Positions 1-9,435 of a DNA stretch of 64,000 bases are shown here, one piece after another. The notes under the pieces were generated by a model that worked only from the letters and a program-made list of their open reading frames with translations, was not told the DNA's origin and made no database searches. The stretch comes from Bacteroides intestinalis (GTDB lineage Bacteria > Bacteroidota > Bacteroidia > Bacteroidales > Bacteroidaceae): positions 1-64,000 of the forward strand of contig NZ_QRZF01000008.1 in the NCBI RefSeq assembly GCF_003464595.1. The letters are read 5' to 3'. Each line of letters opens with the position of its first letter. Position 1 is the first letter of the stretch. Both the position numbers and the translations under genes were made by a program.

Positions 1-7
1 TTAGAGG

Positions 8-41
8 AAAGCCTCCATATCTAACGATATGGGGGCTTTTT
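8..41 (+). terminator. Intrinsic terminator of the gene left of the window
   Basis: A 14-bp stem (AAAGCCTCCATATC against GATATGGGGGCTTT, one G-T/C-like mismatch) with a TAAC loop is followed by a T run. It would end a transcript entering from the left edge. Confidence 0.8.
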
Positions 42-44
42 GTA

Positions 45-76
45 TTTGTATAATTCTATTTTTTTGCTTATATTTG
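45..76 (+). promoter_or_regulatory. Primary-sigma (Bacteroides type) promoter of the Cys-rich lipoprotein
   Basis: TTTG at 45-48 and TATATTTG at 69-76 are 20 bp apart, a full match to the Bacteroides TTTG/TAnnTTTG consensus. The start point would fall near 83, which excludes an upstream ATG at 40 and fixes the gene start at 118. Confidence 0.75.
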
Positions 77-117
77 CGCCGCACTATTTATTATTAATGT
101 TTAAAGCAAAATTAGAG

Positions 118-357
118 ATGAAGACAAAGTTATTTTTGGCAGCTGTTGCAGTTGCATTTTCTTTCGCCGTGACTTCTTGTGGTAACAAAAAGGCAGCTAA
201 TACTGAAGTAGAAGCTACTGAAGTTGAAGTTGTAGAAGAAGTACAGGCATGTGATTCAACAAAAGCTTGCTGCAAGGCAGATTCTGCTGCTTGCGATAGC
301 ACAAAAGCTTGCTGCAAAGAGAAAAAAGAATGTGATAAAGCTTGCGACAAGAAGTAA
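118..357 (+). CDS. Small Cys-rich lipoprotein, function unknown
   Basis: This 79-residue protein starts MKTKLFLAAVAVAFSF and has a lipobox ending TSC-G, so it is predicted to be a lipoprotein. An acidic Glu/Val stretch follows. The C-terminal half holds two copies of the unit CDSTKACCK and a tail with two more Cys, eight Cys in all after the lipobox, spaced in a way that suggests metal binding or disulfides; that is inference. The start at 118 is chosen because the promoter at 45-76 would begin transcription after the longer ORF's ATG at 40. It is monocistronic, closed by a terminator at 380-415. I do not recognise a named family. Confidence 0.75.
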   Translation: MKTKLFLAAVAVAFSFAVTSCGNKKAANTEVEATEVEVVEEVQACDSTKACCKADSAACDSTKACCKEKKECDKACDKK

Positions 358-379
358 TTCTTATCACATAGGATCATAT

Positions 380-415
380 AAAAAAGGGGCATACGTTCAA
401 GTATGTCCCTTTTTT
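380..415 (+). terminator. Intrinsic terminator after the Cys-rich lipoprotein
   Basis: GGGGCATAC and GTATGTCCC pair around a six-base loop, flanked by an A run on the left and a T run on the right. The symmetrical A/T flanks make it potentially bidirectional. Confidence 0.85.
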
Positions 416-489
416 GTTATACTTTATAGAGTTATTTGATAGCATACTTATAAAATGATGTTTTTTTAGAGAAAAAAGTTACGAATTTG

Positions 490-520
490 TTTGTATGCTA
501 CGAAATTATCTATACCTTTG
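490..520 (+). promoter_or_regulatory. Promoter of the leu operon
   Basis: TTTG at 490-493 (a second one at 486-489) and TACCTTTG at 513-520 are 19 bp apart. Transcription would start near 527, about 25 nt before the leader-peptide ATG at 551 and 200 nt before leuA. Confidence 0.8.
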
Positions 521-550
521 CACCGTCATAATAAAAACAAGAAGATAAAA

Positions 551-634
551 ATGATACAGAACTTTACATATATTCTACTGTGTGGTATTATTATTCTACT
601 GGCAAGGTTTAGTGGAAGTGAGTGCTGTGCGTGA
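551..634 (+). CDS. Ile/Leu-rich leader peptide of the leu operon
   Basis: A 27-codon ORF lies between the leu promoter and an intrinsic terminator. Nine of its 27 residues are Ile or Leu, concentrated in ILLCGIIILL at residues 8-17 (codons 572-601). It has no other obvious function and ends at TGA 632-634. Its position, size and composition are those of an attenuation leader peptide whose translation senses charged tRNA-Ile and tRNA-Leu. The clustered Ile codons are notable in a leucine operon and fit a role of this operon in isoleucine supply as well. The gene is too short for a standard ORF cut-off. The interpretation is inference from sequence; no expression data are available here. Confidence 0.8.
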   Translation: MIQNFTYILLCGIIILLARFSGSECCA

Positions 635-697
635 ATATATGTAACGATTAGGATATTCGAAAGCCTTTCTCACTTCCAAGTGCGAAAGGCTTTTTTT
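613..697 (+). promoter_or_regulatory. Transcription attenuator (antiterminator/terminator switch) of the leu operon
   Basis: The terminator pairs GCCTTTC (663-669) with GAAAGGC (684-690), plus inner pairs, and ends in seven Ts (691-697). The 5' side of that hairpin, 669-678, is a perfect 10-bp complement of TGGAAGTGAG at 613-622, inside the end of the leader ORF. A ribosome stalled at the Ile/Leu codons (572-601) leaves 613-622 free to form the antiterminator; one that reaches the stop at 632 covers it, so the terminator forms. A third element, 566-574 with 634-642 (9 bp), could form a further alternative stem. Confidence 0.8.
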
Positions 698-727
698 AAT
701 GGCAATAATTTATAAAAACTATAAGAA

Positions 728-2224
728 ATGAGTGACAAGTTATTTATTTTCGACACAACGCTCCGCGATGGCGAGCAGGTTCCGGGATGCCAATTGAACA
801 CAGTGGAAAAGATTCAGGTAGCAAAGGCACTGGAACTGCTGGGCGTGGATGTTATTGAAGCCGGATTCCCGATTTCCAGTCCGGGAGATTTCAACTCTGT
901 TATTGAAATATCCAAAGCGGTGACATGGCCTACTATTTGTGCATTGACCCGTGCGGTACAAAAAGATATAGATGTAGCTGCAGATGCTCTGAAGTTTGCC
1001 AAGCACAAACGTATTCATACAGGTATCGGTACATCGGATTCGCATATCAAGTATAAATTCAATTCCAATCGTGAGGAAATCATCGAGCGTGCAGTAGCTG
1101 CCGTGAAGTATGCCCGTCGTTACGTGGATGATGTGGAGTTCTATGCAGAAGATGCAGGTCGTACGGATAATGAATATCTGGCTCGTGTGGTGGAAGCTGT
1201 AATTAAAGCGGGTGCTACAGTAGTGAACATTCCGGATACGACCGGTTACTGTCTGCCGGATGAATATGGAGCGAAGATCAAGTATTTGATGGAGCATGTG
1301 AGTGGTATTGAGAAAGCGATCCTTTCTACGCACTGTCATAATGACTTGGGAATGGCTACTGCAAATACGATGGCCGGTGTACTGAATGGTGCCCGCCAGG
1401 TAGAGGTTACTATCAATGGTATCGGTGAACGCGCAGGTAATACTTCGCTTGAGGAAGTGGCTATGATTATCAAATGCCATAAAGATATTGAAATTGAAAC
1501 GAACATCAATACACAGAAGATTTATCCGACAAGTCGCATGGTTTCAAGTTTGATGAACATGCCGGTGCAGCCTAACAAGGCTATCGTAGGTCGCAATGCC
1601 TTTGCACACTCATCGGGTATCCATCAGGATGGTGTGTTGAAGAATGTGCAGACTTACGAAATTATCGACCCGCACGATGTGGGTATCGACGATAATTCTA
1701 TAGTATTGACTGCCCGTAGCGGACGTGCTGCTTTGAAGAACCGTTTACAGGTATTAGGCGTGGAGCTTGAACAGGAACAACTGGACAAGGTATATGAAGC
1801 TTTCTTGAAATTAGCGGATAAGAAGAAGGATATTAATGATGATGACATTCTGGTGCTTGCCGGTGCAGACCGTACACAGAACCACCGTGTGAAACTGGAA
1901 TATCTGCAAGTGACCAGTGGAGTAGGTGTACGTTCGGTTGCCAGTCTGGGACTGAATATCTCCGGTGAAAAGTTTGAAGCGGCTGCCAGTGGAAACGGTC
2001 CGGTAGATGCAGCAATAAAGGCTTTGAAGAAGATCATTGACCGCCATATGACACTGAAGGAATTTACGATCCAGGCTATCAGTAAGGGTAGTGATGATAT
2101 GGGTAAGGTGCACATGCAGGTGGAATATGACAATCATATCTATTATGGTTTCGGTGCGAATACGGATATTATTGCCGCATCGGTAGAAGCTTATATCGAT
2201 TGTATCAATAAGTTCAAATCATAA
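728..2224 (+). CDS. leuA: 2-isopropylmalate synthase
   Basis: LeuA condenses acetyl-CoA with 2-oxoisovalerate, the first committed step of leucine synthesis in the cytoplasm. The 498-residue protein has the DTTLRDGEQ active-site motif at residues 9-17, HCHNDLG at 202-208 (metal-binding His), NGIGERAGN shortly after, and a full C-terminal regulatory domain for leucine feedback, the usual length for the family. The ATG at 728 lies 30 nt after the attenuator T run, so its expression is set by that switch. It is the first structural gene of leuA-leuC-leuD-(second synthase)-small protein-leuB. Confidence 0.95.
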   Translation: MSDKLFIFDTTLRDGEQVPGCQLNTVEKIQVAKALELLGVDVIEAGFPISSPGDFNSVIEISKAVTWPTICALTRAVQKDIDVAADALKFAKHKRIHTGIGTSDSHIKYKFNSNREEIIERAVAAVKYARRYVDDVEFYAEDAGRTDNEYLARVVEAVIKAGATVVNIPDTTGYCLPDEYGAKIKYLMEHVSGIEKAILSTHCHNDLGMATANTMAGVLNGARQVEVTINGIGERAGNTSLEEVAMIIKCHKDIEIETNINTQKIYPTSRMVSSLMNMPVQPNKAIVGRNAFAHSSGIHQDGVLKNVQTYEIIDPHDVGIDDNSIVLTARSGRAALKNRLQVLGVELEQEQLDKVYEAFLKLADKKKDINDDDILVLAGADRTQNHRVKLEYLQVTSGVGVRSVASLGLNISGEKFEAAASGNGPVDAAIKALKKIIDRHMTLKEFTIQAISKGSDDMGKVHMQVEYDNHIYYGFGANTDIIAASVEAYIDCINKFKS

Positions 2225-2265
2225 GACTAACCTCAATTATAAATTGTAAAATCGTAATAAATCTG

Positions 2266-3660
2266 ATGAATACATTATTTGATAAAATCTGGGATGCCCA
2301 CGTGGTTCAGCAAGTGGAAGATGGTCCCACACAGTTATATATAGATCGCCTTTATTGCCATGAAGTAACCAGTCCGCAGGCTTTTGCGGGAATGCGCGCA
2401 CGTGGTATCCAATGTTTCCGTCCGGAAAAGATTGTTTGTATGCCCGACCATAACACACCGACCCACGACCAGGACAAGCCGATTGAAGATCCGATCTCCA
2501 AAACACAGGTGGATACACTGGCCAAGAATGCGGAAGATTTTGGATTGACACATTTCGGCATGTTGCATAAGAAGAATGGTATCATCCATGTGGTAGGTCC
2601 GGAAAGAGGCTTGACATTGCCGGGAATGACGATTGTGTGTGGTGACTCGCATACTTCAACGCACGGTGCGATGGGAGCAGTAGCTTTTGGTATTGGTACA
2701 AGTGAGGTTGAAATGGTAATGGCTTCACAATGTATCTTGCAGACACGCCCCAAGACAATGCGCATCACAGTGGATGGAAAACTGGGTAAAGGTGTGACGG
2801 CAAAAGATATTGCTCTTTATATGATGTCTAAAATGACAACGAGTGGTGCAACCGGTTATTTTGTGGAATATGCCGGAGAAGCTGTTCGCAGTCTGACCAT
2901 GGAAGGACGCCTGACGCTGTGTAACCTGAGTATAGAAATGGGTGCACGTGGTGGTATGGTGGCACCGGATGAAGTGACATTCGAATATATCAAAGGCCGT
3001 GAATATGCTCCGGCAGGTGAGGGATGGGAGAAGGCGTTGGCATACTGGAAGACGTTGAAGAGCGATGAGAATGCTACGTTTGATAAAGAAGTGCATTTTG
3101 ATGCGGCGGATATCGAACCGATGATTACATACGGAACAAATCCGGGTATGGGTATGGGTATCACGCAGCACATTCCCACGACTGACGGAATGGGAGAGGC
3201 TGCAAAAACTTCATTCCTGAAATCAATGGATTATATGGGCTTCCAACCCGGTGAGGGAGTATTGGGCAAAAAGATAGATTATGTGTTTTTGGGTGCTTGT
3301 ACGAATGGACGTATTGAAGATTTCCGTGCTTTCGCCTCGTTAGTGAAAGGCCATAAGAAGGCGGAACATGTGGTTGCCTGGTTGGTACCCGGTTCGTGGA
3401 TGGTAGATGCACAGATTCGTGAAGAAGGTCTGGATAAGGTATTGGAGGAAGCAGGTTTTGCTATCCGCCAGCCGGGATGTTCGGCTTGTCTGGCAATGAA
3501 TGATGATAAGGTGCCTGCCGGAATGTATGCGGTTTCTACAAGTAACCGTAACTTTGAAGGTCGTCAGGGACCGGGTTCACGCACGTTGCTTGCCAGTCCG
3601 CTGGTAGCAGCTGCGGCAGCAGTGACGGGAGTGATTACGGACCCGAGAGAACTGATGTAA
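2266..3660 (+). CDS. leuC: 3-isopropylmalate dehydratase large subunit
   Basis: LeuC carries the [4Fe-4S] cluster of the LeuCD isomerase, which turns 2-isopropylmalate into 3-isopropylmalate. The 464-residue protein has the aconitase-family cluster ligands: Cys345 in GACTNGR and Cys405/Cys408 in [19 protein letters not shown], the substrate-side motif, lies near residue 127. It follows leuA after 41 bp and precedes its partner leuD. The same enzyme pair can also isomerise citramalate, which matters because a second synthase gene lies in this operon. Confidence 0.95.
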   Translation: MNTLFDKIWDAHVVQQVEDGPTQLYIDRLYCHEVTSPQAFAGMRARGIQCFRPEKIVCMPDHNTPTHDQDKPIEDPISKTQVDTLAKNAEDFGLTHFGMLHKKNGIIHVVGPERGLTLPGMTIVCGDSHTSTHGAMGAVAFGIGTSEVEMVMASQCILQTRPKTMRITVDGKLGKGVTAKDIALYMMSKMTTSGATGYFVEYAGEAVRSLTMEGRLTLCNLSIEMGARGGMVAPDEVTFEYIKGREYAPAGEGWEKALAYWKTLKSDENATFDKEVHFDAADIEPMITYGTNPGMGMGITQHIPTTDGMGEAAKTSFLKSMDYMGFQPGEGVLGKKIDYVFLGACTNGRIEDFRAFASLVKGHKKAEHVVAWLVPGSWMVDAQIREEGLDKVLEEAGFAIRQPGCSACLAMNDDKVPAGMYAVSTSNRNFEGRQGPGSRTLLASPLVAAAAAVTGVITDPRELM

Positions 3661-3721
3661 TTTCAGTCCTCCTGGCAGAAGTCATTAATAATAAGTATTT
3701 CAAAATCAAAGATAAGAAACA

Positions 3722-4315
3722 ATGAAACAGAAATTCAATATCATCACCAGTACTTGTGTGCCTCTCCCGTTGGAGAATGTAGATACAGACCAGATTATTC
3801 CTGCACGTTTTCTGAAAGCTACGACTAAAGAAGGCTTCGGAGAGAATCTGTTCCGCGACTGGCGGTATGACAAACAAGGAAACAAAATCGACTCTTTCGT
3901 TCTGAACGATCCGACCTATAGCGGACAGGTGCTTGTAGCCGGAAAGAACTTCGGTTCGGGCAGTAGCCGCGAGCATGCAGCATGGGCCATTGCAGATTAT
4001 GGTTTCCGCGTGGTAGTCAGCAGTTTCTTTGCAGATATTCACAAGAATAATGAACTGAATAATTTCGTATTGCCTGTAGTGGTGAGCGAACCGTTCCTGA
4101 AAGAATTGTTTGATTCCATTGCCGCCGATCCGAAAACGGAGGTAGTGGTGAACCTGCCGGAACAGACAATCATCAACAAGGCAACAGGTAAAAGTGAGAC
4201 TTTCGAAATCAATGCTTACAAGAAACATTGCCTGATGAATGGCCTGGATGACATCGATTTCCTGGTAGAGAATAAAGATAAAATAGAAGCGTGGGAAAAT
4301 AAAAATGAAGTATAA
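3722..4315 (+). CDS. leuD: 3-isopropylmalate dehydratase small subunit
   Basis: LeuD is the swivel-domain partner of LeuC. The 197-residue protein has the family's typical N-terminus ([13 protein letters not shown]) and [13 protein letters not shown], the loop that contacts substrate. The length is normal for bacterial LeuD. Its last codons overlap the start of the next gene by 11 bp, which points to coupled translation. Confidence 0.95.
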   Translation: MKQKFNIITSTCVPLPLENVDTDQIIPARFLKATTKEGFGENLFRDWRYDKQGNKIDSFVLNDPTYSGQVLVAGKNFGSGSSREHAAWAIADYGFRVVVSSFFADIHKNNELNNFVLPVVVSEPFLKELFDSIAADPKTEVVVNLPEQTIINKATGKSETFEINAYKKHCLMNGLDDIDFLVENKDKIEAWENKNEV

Positions 4316-5858
4316 ACAGCCCCAAATAGAAATCATGGACACCACGCTCCGCGACGGTGAGCAAACCAGCGGTGTGTCGTTCGTCCCCCATGAAAAGCTG
4401 ATGATAGCCCGTCTGCTACTGGAAGAACTGAAAGTGGACAGGGTGGAAGTGGCTTCGGCACGGGTTTCGGACGGTGAGTTCGACGCAGTCAAGATGATAT
4501 GTGACTGGGCGGCGCGGCGTAATTTATTGCCCCGGGTGGAGGTGTTGGGTTTCGTAGACGGGCATACGTCGGTAGACTGGATACACGCTACCGGCTGCCG
4601 CGTCATTAATCTTCTGTGCAAAGGTTCGCTGAAGCATTGCACATGTCAGTTGAGAAAGACCCCTGAAGAACATATCGAGGATATTATTGGCGTAGTGAAT
4701 TATGCCAATGAGCAGGATATGGAGGTGAATATTTACCTGGAAGACTGGAGCAACGGGATGAAAGATTCTCCGGAGTATGTCTTCCAGATGGTGGATGCAC
4801 TGATGCACACGAATATCAAACGGTATATGTTGCCTGATACGCTGGGTGTGCTGAATCCGTTGCAGGTCATCGAATATATGCGGAAGATGGTGAAGCGCTA
4901 TCCGCATGCTCACTTCGATTTCCATCCGCATAATGACTACGACCTGGCAGTGAGCAATGTGCTGGCCGCCGTACTGAGTGGTGCGAAGGGACTTCATACC
5001 ACGATCAACGGTCTGGGCGAACGTGCCGGTAATGCACCGTTGTCCAGTGTGCAGGCCATTCTGAAAGATCATTTCAATGCTATCACTAACATTGACGAAG
5101 GCCGTCTGAATGAAGTCAGCCGGGTGGTTGAATCTTATTCGGGCATCGCTATACCCGCCAATAAACCGATTGTAGGTGAAAATGTGTTCACGCAGGTAGC
5201 GGGGGTACACGCAGATGGAGACAATAAGAGTAACCTTTATTGCAACGATCTGTTACCCGAGCGTTTCGGACGTAAGCGGGAGTATGCACTGGGTAAGAAC
5301 AGTGGTAAGGCGAACATCCGTAAGAATCTGGAAGATCTGGGACTGACGCTGGATGAGGATTCCATGCGTAAGGTGACGGAACGGATTATCGAGTTGGGTG
5401 ACAAGAAAGAACTGGTTACTCAGGAAGATTTGCCTTATATCGTTTCGGATGTACTGAAGCACGGAGTGATGAATGAGAAAGTGAAACTGAAGACATACAT
5501 CGTTAACCTTGCTTACGGTTTGAAGCCGATGGCTACGCTGAAGATTGAAATCAACGGACAGGAGTTTGAAGAAAGTTCCAGCGGTGACGGTCAGTATGAT
5601 GCTTTTGTACGTGCTCTGCGTAAGATTTATAAGGTGACGTTGGGACGCAAATTCCCCATGCTGACGAACTATGCCGTAACCATCCCTCCCGGTGGGCGTA
5701 CCGATGCTTTTGTGCAGACAGTGATTACCTGGAGCTATGACGGCACGGTGTTCCGTACACGCGGACTGGATGCCGACCAGACGGAGGCAGCGATTAAGGC
5801 GACGATGAAGATGCTGAATATCATTGAGGATGACTATGAACTTAAAAAATCAGAATGA
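4305..5858 (+). CDS. 2-isopropylmalate/citramalate synthase family enzyme (second paralogue)
   Basis: This 517-residue DRE-TIM metallolyase has [16 protein letters not shown] near its start, a HPHNDYD metal motif where LeuA has [16 protein letters not shown], and a C-terminal LeuA-type dimer/regulatory domain. It is clearly diverged from LeuA in the same operon. Family members of this shape include (R)-citramalate synthases (CimA), which make isoleucine precursors from pyruvate and acetyl-CoA and then use LeuCD and LeuB. The operon context and the Ile-rich leader favour that reading, but the sequence alone cannot separate it from an isopropylmalate or homocitrate-type synthase. It overlaps leuD by 11 bp and the next gene by 4 bp. 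Confidence 0.85.
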   Translation: MKYKQPQIEIMDTTLRDGEQTSGVSFVPHEKLMIARLLLEELKVDRVEVASARVSDGEFDAVKMICDWAARRNLLPRVEVLGFVDGHTSVDWIHATGCRVINLLCKGSLKHCTCQLRKTPEEHIEDIIGVVNYANEQDMEVNIYLEDWSNGMKDSPEYVFQMVDALMHTNIKRYMLPDTLGVLNPLQVIEYMRKMVKRYPHAHFDFHPHNDYDLAVSNVLAAVLSGAKGLHTTINGLGERAGNAPLSSVQAILKDHFNAITNIDEGRLNEVSRVVESYSGIAIPANKPIVGENVFTQVAGVHADGDNKSNLYCNDLLPERFGRKREYALGKNSGKANIRKNLEDLGLTLDEDSMRKVTERIIELGDKKELVTQEDLPYIVSDVLKHGVMNEKVKLKTYIVNLAYGLKPMATLKIEINGQEFEESSSGDGQYDAFVRALRKIYKVTLGRKFPMLTNYAVTIPPGGRTDAFVQTVITWSYDGTVFRTRGLDADQTEAAIKATMKMLNIIEDDYELKKSE

Positions 5859-6124
5859 TGAACCCCGCTGAGAAAAAGAAATCATTCTTTGAAAATCATC
5901 CGAAGGTGTGTTATGCGCTGTATGCAGTCTTGCTCTTTGCTTTCAATCTCTTTCTGCGTTGGAAGGATAGGGAGTTGAGTGCGGACGAATATTTCATCTC
6001 TGCTATCAATACCCTTATACTAACAGCGGGTTTTGTGTGGGGCGACCGTTATCGTCGCAAAAATCTTGTGAATCAGAAGAAAATAGAAGAATATCTAAAA
6101 AATAAAGAAAACAATGGATTTTAA
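5855..6124 (+). CDS. Small two-helix membrane protein embedded in the leu operon
   Basis: This 89-residue protein has a short basic N-terminus, a membrane segment around residues 18-35, a polar loop ([13 protein letters not shown]) and a second hydrophobic segment around 48-63, then a charged Lys/Glu-rich tail. It overlaps the synthase before it by 4 bp (ATGATGA) and leuB after it by 11 bp, so translational coupling is likely. A second ATG at 5858 could also be used. I do not recognise a family. Its tight embedding between two biosynthetic genes is the only clue to its role. Confidence 0.7.
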   Translation: MMNPAEKKKSFFENHPKVCYALYAVLLFAFNLFLRWKDRELSADEYFISAINTLILTAGFVWGDRYRRKNLVNQKKIEEYLKNKENNGF

Positions 6125-7175
6125 AATTGCAGTATTAGCCGGTGACGGCATTGGCCCGGAGATTTCCACCGTAGGTGTGGACGTAATGACCGCCGTATGT
6201 GAGAAGTTTGGACATAAAGTAAACTACGAATATGCCATCTGCGGTGCAGATGCTATCGACAAAGTGGGCGATCCGTTCCCCGAAGCTACTTATGAAGTTT
6301 GTAAAAACGCGGATGCTGTTTTGTTCTCGGCTGTAGGCGACCCGAAATTCGACAATGATCCTACTGCCAAAGTACGTCCCGAACAGGGGCTGCTGGCTAT
6401 GCGTAAGAAACTGGGATTGTTTGCCAATATCCGTCCGGTACAAACTTTCAAATGTCTGCTCCATAAATCACCACTTCGTGCAGAACTGGTGGATGGCGCA
6501 GATTTTCTTTGTATCCGCGAACTGACCGGCGGTATGTATTTCGGTGAGAAGTATCAGGACAACGATAAAGCGTATGATACCAATATGTACACTCGTCCGG
6601 AGATTGAACGTATTCTGAAAGTTGGTTTCGAGTATGCCATGAAACGCAATAAGCACCTTACGGTGGTAGATAAAGCCAATGTGCTTGCATCTTCACGCCT
6701 GTGGAGACAGATTGCCCAGGAAATGGCACCGCAATATCCTGAAGTGACTACGGACTATATGTTCGTGGACAATGCAGCCATGAAGATGATTCAGGAGCCT
6801 AAATTCTTTGATGTAATGGTTACCGAAAATACATTCGGTGATATCCTTACGGATGAAGGTTCTGTAATCAGTGGCTCTATGGGATTGCTTCCTTCGGCTT
6901 CTACAGGCGAAAGCACTCCTGTATTCGAACCGATCCACGGTTCATGGCCACAGGCTAAAGGTTTGAACATCGCTAATCCGTTGGCACAAATCCTTTCGGC
7001 TGCCATGTTATTCGAATATTTCAATTTGCTGGAAGAAGGCGCATTGATTCGCAAAGCTGTAGATGCTTCTTTGGATGCTAACGTCCGTACACCGGAAATT
7101 CAGGTAGAAGGTGGTGCGAAGTATGGTACCAAAGAAGTAGGAGCATGGGTGGTAGATTATATCAAACGTAGCTAA
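6114..7175 (+). CDS. leuB: 3-isopropylmalate dehydrogenase
   Basis: LeuB oxidises and decarboxylates 3-isopropylmalate to 2-oxoisocaproate with NAD. The 353-residue protein opens with [14 protein letters not shown], has [16 protein letters not shown] (substrate loop), KANVL, DNAAMKM and [10 protein letters not shown] (metal Asp residues) and EPIHGSWP, all in family order. It overlaps the small membrane protein by 11 bp and is the last gene of the operon. Its stop codon overlaps the stop of the convergent CDF transporter gene; I see no terminator between them. Confidence 0.95.
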   Translation: MDFKIAVLAGDGIGPEISTVGVDVMTAVCEKFGHKVNYEYAICGADAIDKVGDPFPEATYEVCKNADAVLFSAVGDPKFDNDPTAKVRPEQGLLAMRKKLGLFANIRPVQTFKCLLHKSPLRAELVDGADFLCIRELTGGMYFGEKYQDNDKAYDTNMYTRPEIERILKVGFEYAMKRNKHLTVVDKANVLASSRLWRQIAQEMAPQYPEVTTDYMFVDNAAMKMIQEPKFFDVMVTENTFGDILTDEGSVISGSMGLLPSASTGESTPVFEPIHGSWPQAKGLNIANPLAQILSAAMLFEYFNLLEEGALIRKAVDASLDANVRTPEIQVEGGAKYGTKEVGAWVVDYIKRS

Positions 7176-8080
7176 TCTTCGGCAAATACGGCTTCGCAAT
7201 GTTCGCCCGGAACTTCAAACTCCAGGGTGGCATGGCCAATGCCGAAATCTTCAAGCCGGTGGCGGATAAGATGTTTCACCTCTTGCATACCTTCCGGTTG
7301 CTTTAAAACAATATGGGCTGTCAGTGCATTCTCTGTGGTGCTGATGGCCCATATATGTATATGGTGAACGTCATCAACACCGGGAAGGGCACGGATGGCT
7401 TCTACTACTTTTTGACTGTCTATACTCGTGGGCACGCCATCCAGCGTCAGACGAAGACTGTCATGCAGTAAATTCCACGTAGAGATGAGAATGACAACAG
7501 CCACAATCAGACCGATAATCGGGTCGATAATATACCAGCCGGTCCGGCTGATAACGATACCTGCCACTAATACTCCCACTGATACCAAAGCATCTGCCGC
7601 CATGTGCAGATAAGCCCCTTTTACGTTCAGGTCTTTTTCCTTATCTTTCATAAAGAGGAAAGCTGTGAATGCATTGATAAGTACACCCACACCCGCTACC
7701 CAAGCAATGGCTCCACCGGGAACAACTGCCGGATTACTCAGCTTATGAATACTTTCGATGACAATGGCGCCTACGGCTACCAGCAAAATGACTGCATTGA
7801 GCAGGGATACCAGGATCGTACTTTTTTTATAACCATACGTATAGCGTTCATTGGCTTTGACTTTGGCCAGGCGGAAAGCCAGCAATGCCAGCACGAGACT
7901 AACTACATCGCTTAGATTGTGTCCTGCATCGGAAAGCAGCGCGAGGGAATCGAACCAGAAACCGGCTGCAAACTCTATGACGACAAAGGCTAAATTGAGA
8001 ACAATGCCTATAATAAATGCCTTGTTCAGCGACTCTGCGTTGATGGTATGGCTATGCTGATGTGAATGTTCGTGTGACAT
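7172..8080 (-). CDS. Cation diffusion facilitator (CDF) family metal transporter
   Basis: A 302-residue inner-membrane antiporter of the CzcD/ZitB type that exports Zn2+ or a similar divalent metal. The N-terminus is His-rich (HEHSHQHSH). Six hydrophobic segments follow; the transport site shows as [11 protein letters not shown] in helix 2 and HMAADALVS in helix 5, the paired HxxxD/DxxxD motifs. A cytoplasmic domain with conserved His residues (HHIHIW) ends the protein. A possible minus-strand TAAATTTG box lies at 8121-8128. The stop codon overlaps that of leuB. Confidence 0.9.
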   Translation of the reverse strand: MSHEHSHQHSHTINAESLNKAFIIGIVLNLAFVVIEFAAGFWFDSLALLSDAGHNLSDVVSLVLALLAFRLAKVKANERYTYGYKKSTILVSLLNAVILLVAVGAIVIESIHKLSNPAVVPGGAIAWVAGVGVLINAFTAFLFMKDKEKDLNVKGAYLHMAADALVSVGVLVAGIVISRTGWYIIDPIIGLIVAVVILISTWNLLHDSLRLTLDGVPTSIDSQKVVEAIRALPGVDDVHHIHIWAISTTENALTAHIVLKQPEGMQEVKHLIRHRLEDFGIGHATLEFEVPGEHCEAVFAED

Positions 8081-8172
8081 ATATTTAATAAGGTGTAAGA
8101 GTTATATAAATTTTATTATGCAAATTTACGTGATAGAAATGTAACACTTGAGCAGCGAAATAGTTTTTTATC

Positions 8173-8260
8173 TATCTTTGTACGAAGATACCTGCTTATA
8201 TTATTAGATTGGCTGAAAGGCTCTCAAGAAAAGCCTACTCATAATAAAAGCCTTTCAGGC
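8173..8260 (+). promoter_or_regulatory. Promoter and structured leader of cysK
   Basis: TATCTTTG at 8173-8180 is a good -7 box; the -33 side is weak. The roughly 105-nt leader holds a stem of GGCTGAAAGGCT (8211-8222) with AGCCTTTCAGGC (8249-8260), 11 of 12 paired, around a 26-nt loop. No T run follows, so it is not an obvious terminator, and I do not recognise a known riboswitch. Confidence 0.5.
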
Positions 8261-8294
8261 TACCTGTAAAGCATAAATTAATAATTAGATTGTT

Positions 8295-9245
8295 ATGGCA
8301 AAAATAGCAAAGAACCTGACGGAACTTATCGGTCGCACTCCGCTTATGGAATTAGCGGAATACAGTCGTAAATATGGACTGAAACAGAATATCATTGCAA
8401 AGTTGGAAGCGTTCAATCCGGCTGGGAGTGTGAAGGATCGTGTGGCGCTTGCCATGATCGAAGATGCAGAAGCGCGCGGAGCACTGAAGCCCGGTGCGAC
8501 GATTATAGAGCCTACCAGTGGAAATACCGGTGTGGGACTGGCGATGGTTGCTACAATCAAAGGATATCACCTGATGCTCACGATGCCCGAAACCATGAGT
8601 ATAGAGCGCCGTAATCTGCTGAAAGCACTGGGTGCTGAAATTGTACTGACAGATGGATTGGCCGGTATGGCCGGCTCCATTGCAAAAGCGCAGGAGTTGA
8701 GGGCATCTATTCCCGGTTCGGTCATCCTTCAACAATTTGAAAATCCTTCTAACGCACAGATTCATACGCTCACTACAGGTGAAGAAATCTGGACGGATAC
8801 AGACGGAAAAGTGGATGTCTTTGTTGCCGGAGTGGGAACAGGCGGAACCATCTGCGGGGTGGCACGTGCCTTGAAAAAACATAATCCGGATGTGTATATT
8901 GTTGCCGTAGAACCGGAATCATCTCCTGTATTGGAAGGCGGAGTGGAAGGACCACATCGTATTCAGGGAATCGGAGCCAATTTTATTCCTGCTATTTATG
9001 ATGCCTCCGTTGTAGATGAAGTGTTTCCTGTGCCCGATGATGAAGCAATTCGTGGCGGACGTGAGTTGGCGTCTACCGAAGGATTGCTGGCGGGCATATC
9101 TTCCGGTGCAGCTGTATATGCAGCGCGTTTGCTGGCACAACGTCCGGAGTTTGCGGATAAGAAGATTGTAGTTCTTCTGCCTGATACGGGAGAGCGTTAT
9201 CTGTCGACAGAGCTGTTTGCATTCGAGACTTATCCGCTGGATTAG
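8295..9245 (+). CDS. cysK: Cysteine synthase A (O-acetylserine sulfhydrylase)
   Basis: CysK forms cysteine from O-acetylserine and sulfide with pyridoxal phosphate. The 316-residue fold-type II enzyme has the PLP lysine at Lys47 (NPAGSVKDR), the substrate loop PTSGNTG at 73-79 and the phosphate-binding GTGGT loop. The length is typical. It is monocistronic, with a structured leader before it and a 22-bp tandem repeat array after it. Confidence 0.93.
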   Translation: MAKIAKNLTELIGRTPLMELAEYSRKYGLKQNIIAKLEAFNPAGSVKDRVALAMIEDAEARGALKPGATIIEPTSGNTGVGLAMVATIKGYHLMLTMPETMSIERRNLLKALGAEIVLTDGLAGMAGSIAKAQELRASIPGSVILQQFENPSNAQIHTLTTGEEIWTDTDGKVDVFVAGVGTGGTICGVARALKKHNPDVYIVAVEPESSPVLEGGVEGPHRIQGIGANFIPAIYDASVVDEVFPVPDDEAIRGGRELASTEGLLAGISSGAAVYAARLLAQRPEFADKKIVVLLPDTGERYLSTELFAFETYPLD

Positions 9246-9286
9246 TTATCCTTATTAAACGCTTCGTTGTGTATTTGGAAATAAGT

Positions 9287-9418
9287 GTTTCCTCGTGTGG
9301 AACAAACAGTTTCAAGCGATGAAACAAGCAGTTTCTCAGTGTGAAACTAGGAGTTTCAAGCAATGAAACTAACCGTTTCAAGTAATGAAACAAATGATTT
9401 CCTGTCTTGAAACATAAT
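9287..9418. repeat. 22-bp tandem repeat array A (six units)
   Basis: Six contiguous 22-bp units start at 9287, 9309, 9331, 9353, 9375 and 9397. The common form is GTTTCnnnnnnTGAAACnAnnn, so each unit contains a dyad GTTTC/GAAAC. Units 2, 4 and 5 are the most alike. It fills the gap between cysK and the TPR gene. There is no CRISPR-like spacer structure. Confidence 0.85.
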
Positions 9419-9435
9419 CTTTAAATAAATTAAAA

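Noticed and set aside
740..1480. Long antisense ORF inside leuA
   Set aside because: It mirrors the codon pattern of leuA, has no start signals or family match, and is a shadow frame.
9287..9418. CRISPR-like appearance of array A
   Set aside because: Units are contiguous 22-mers without spacers, and there are no cas genes in the window.
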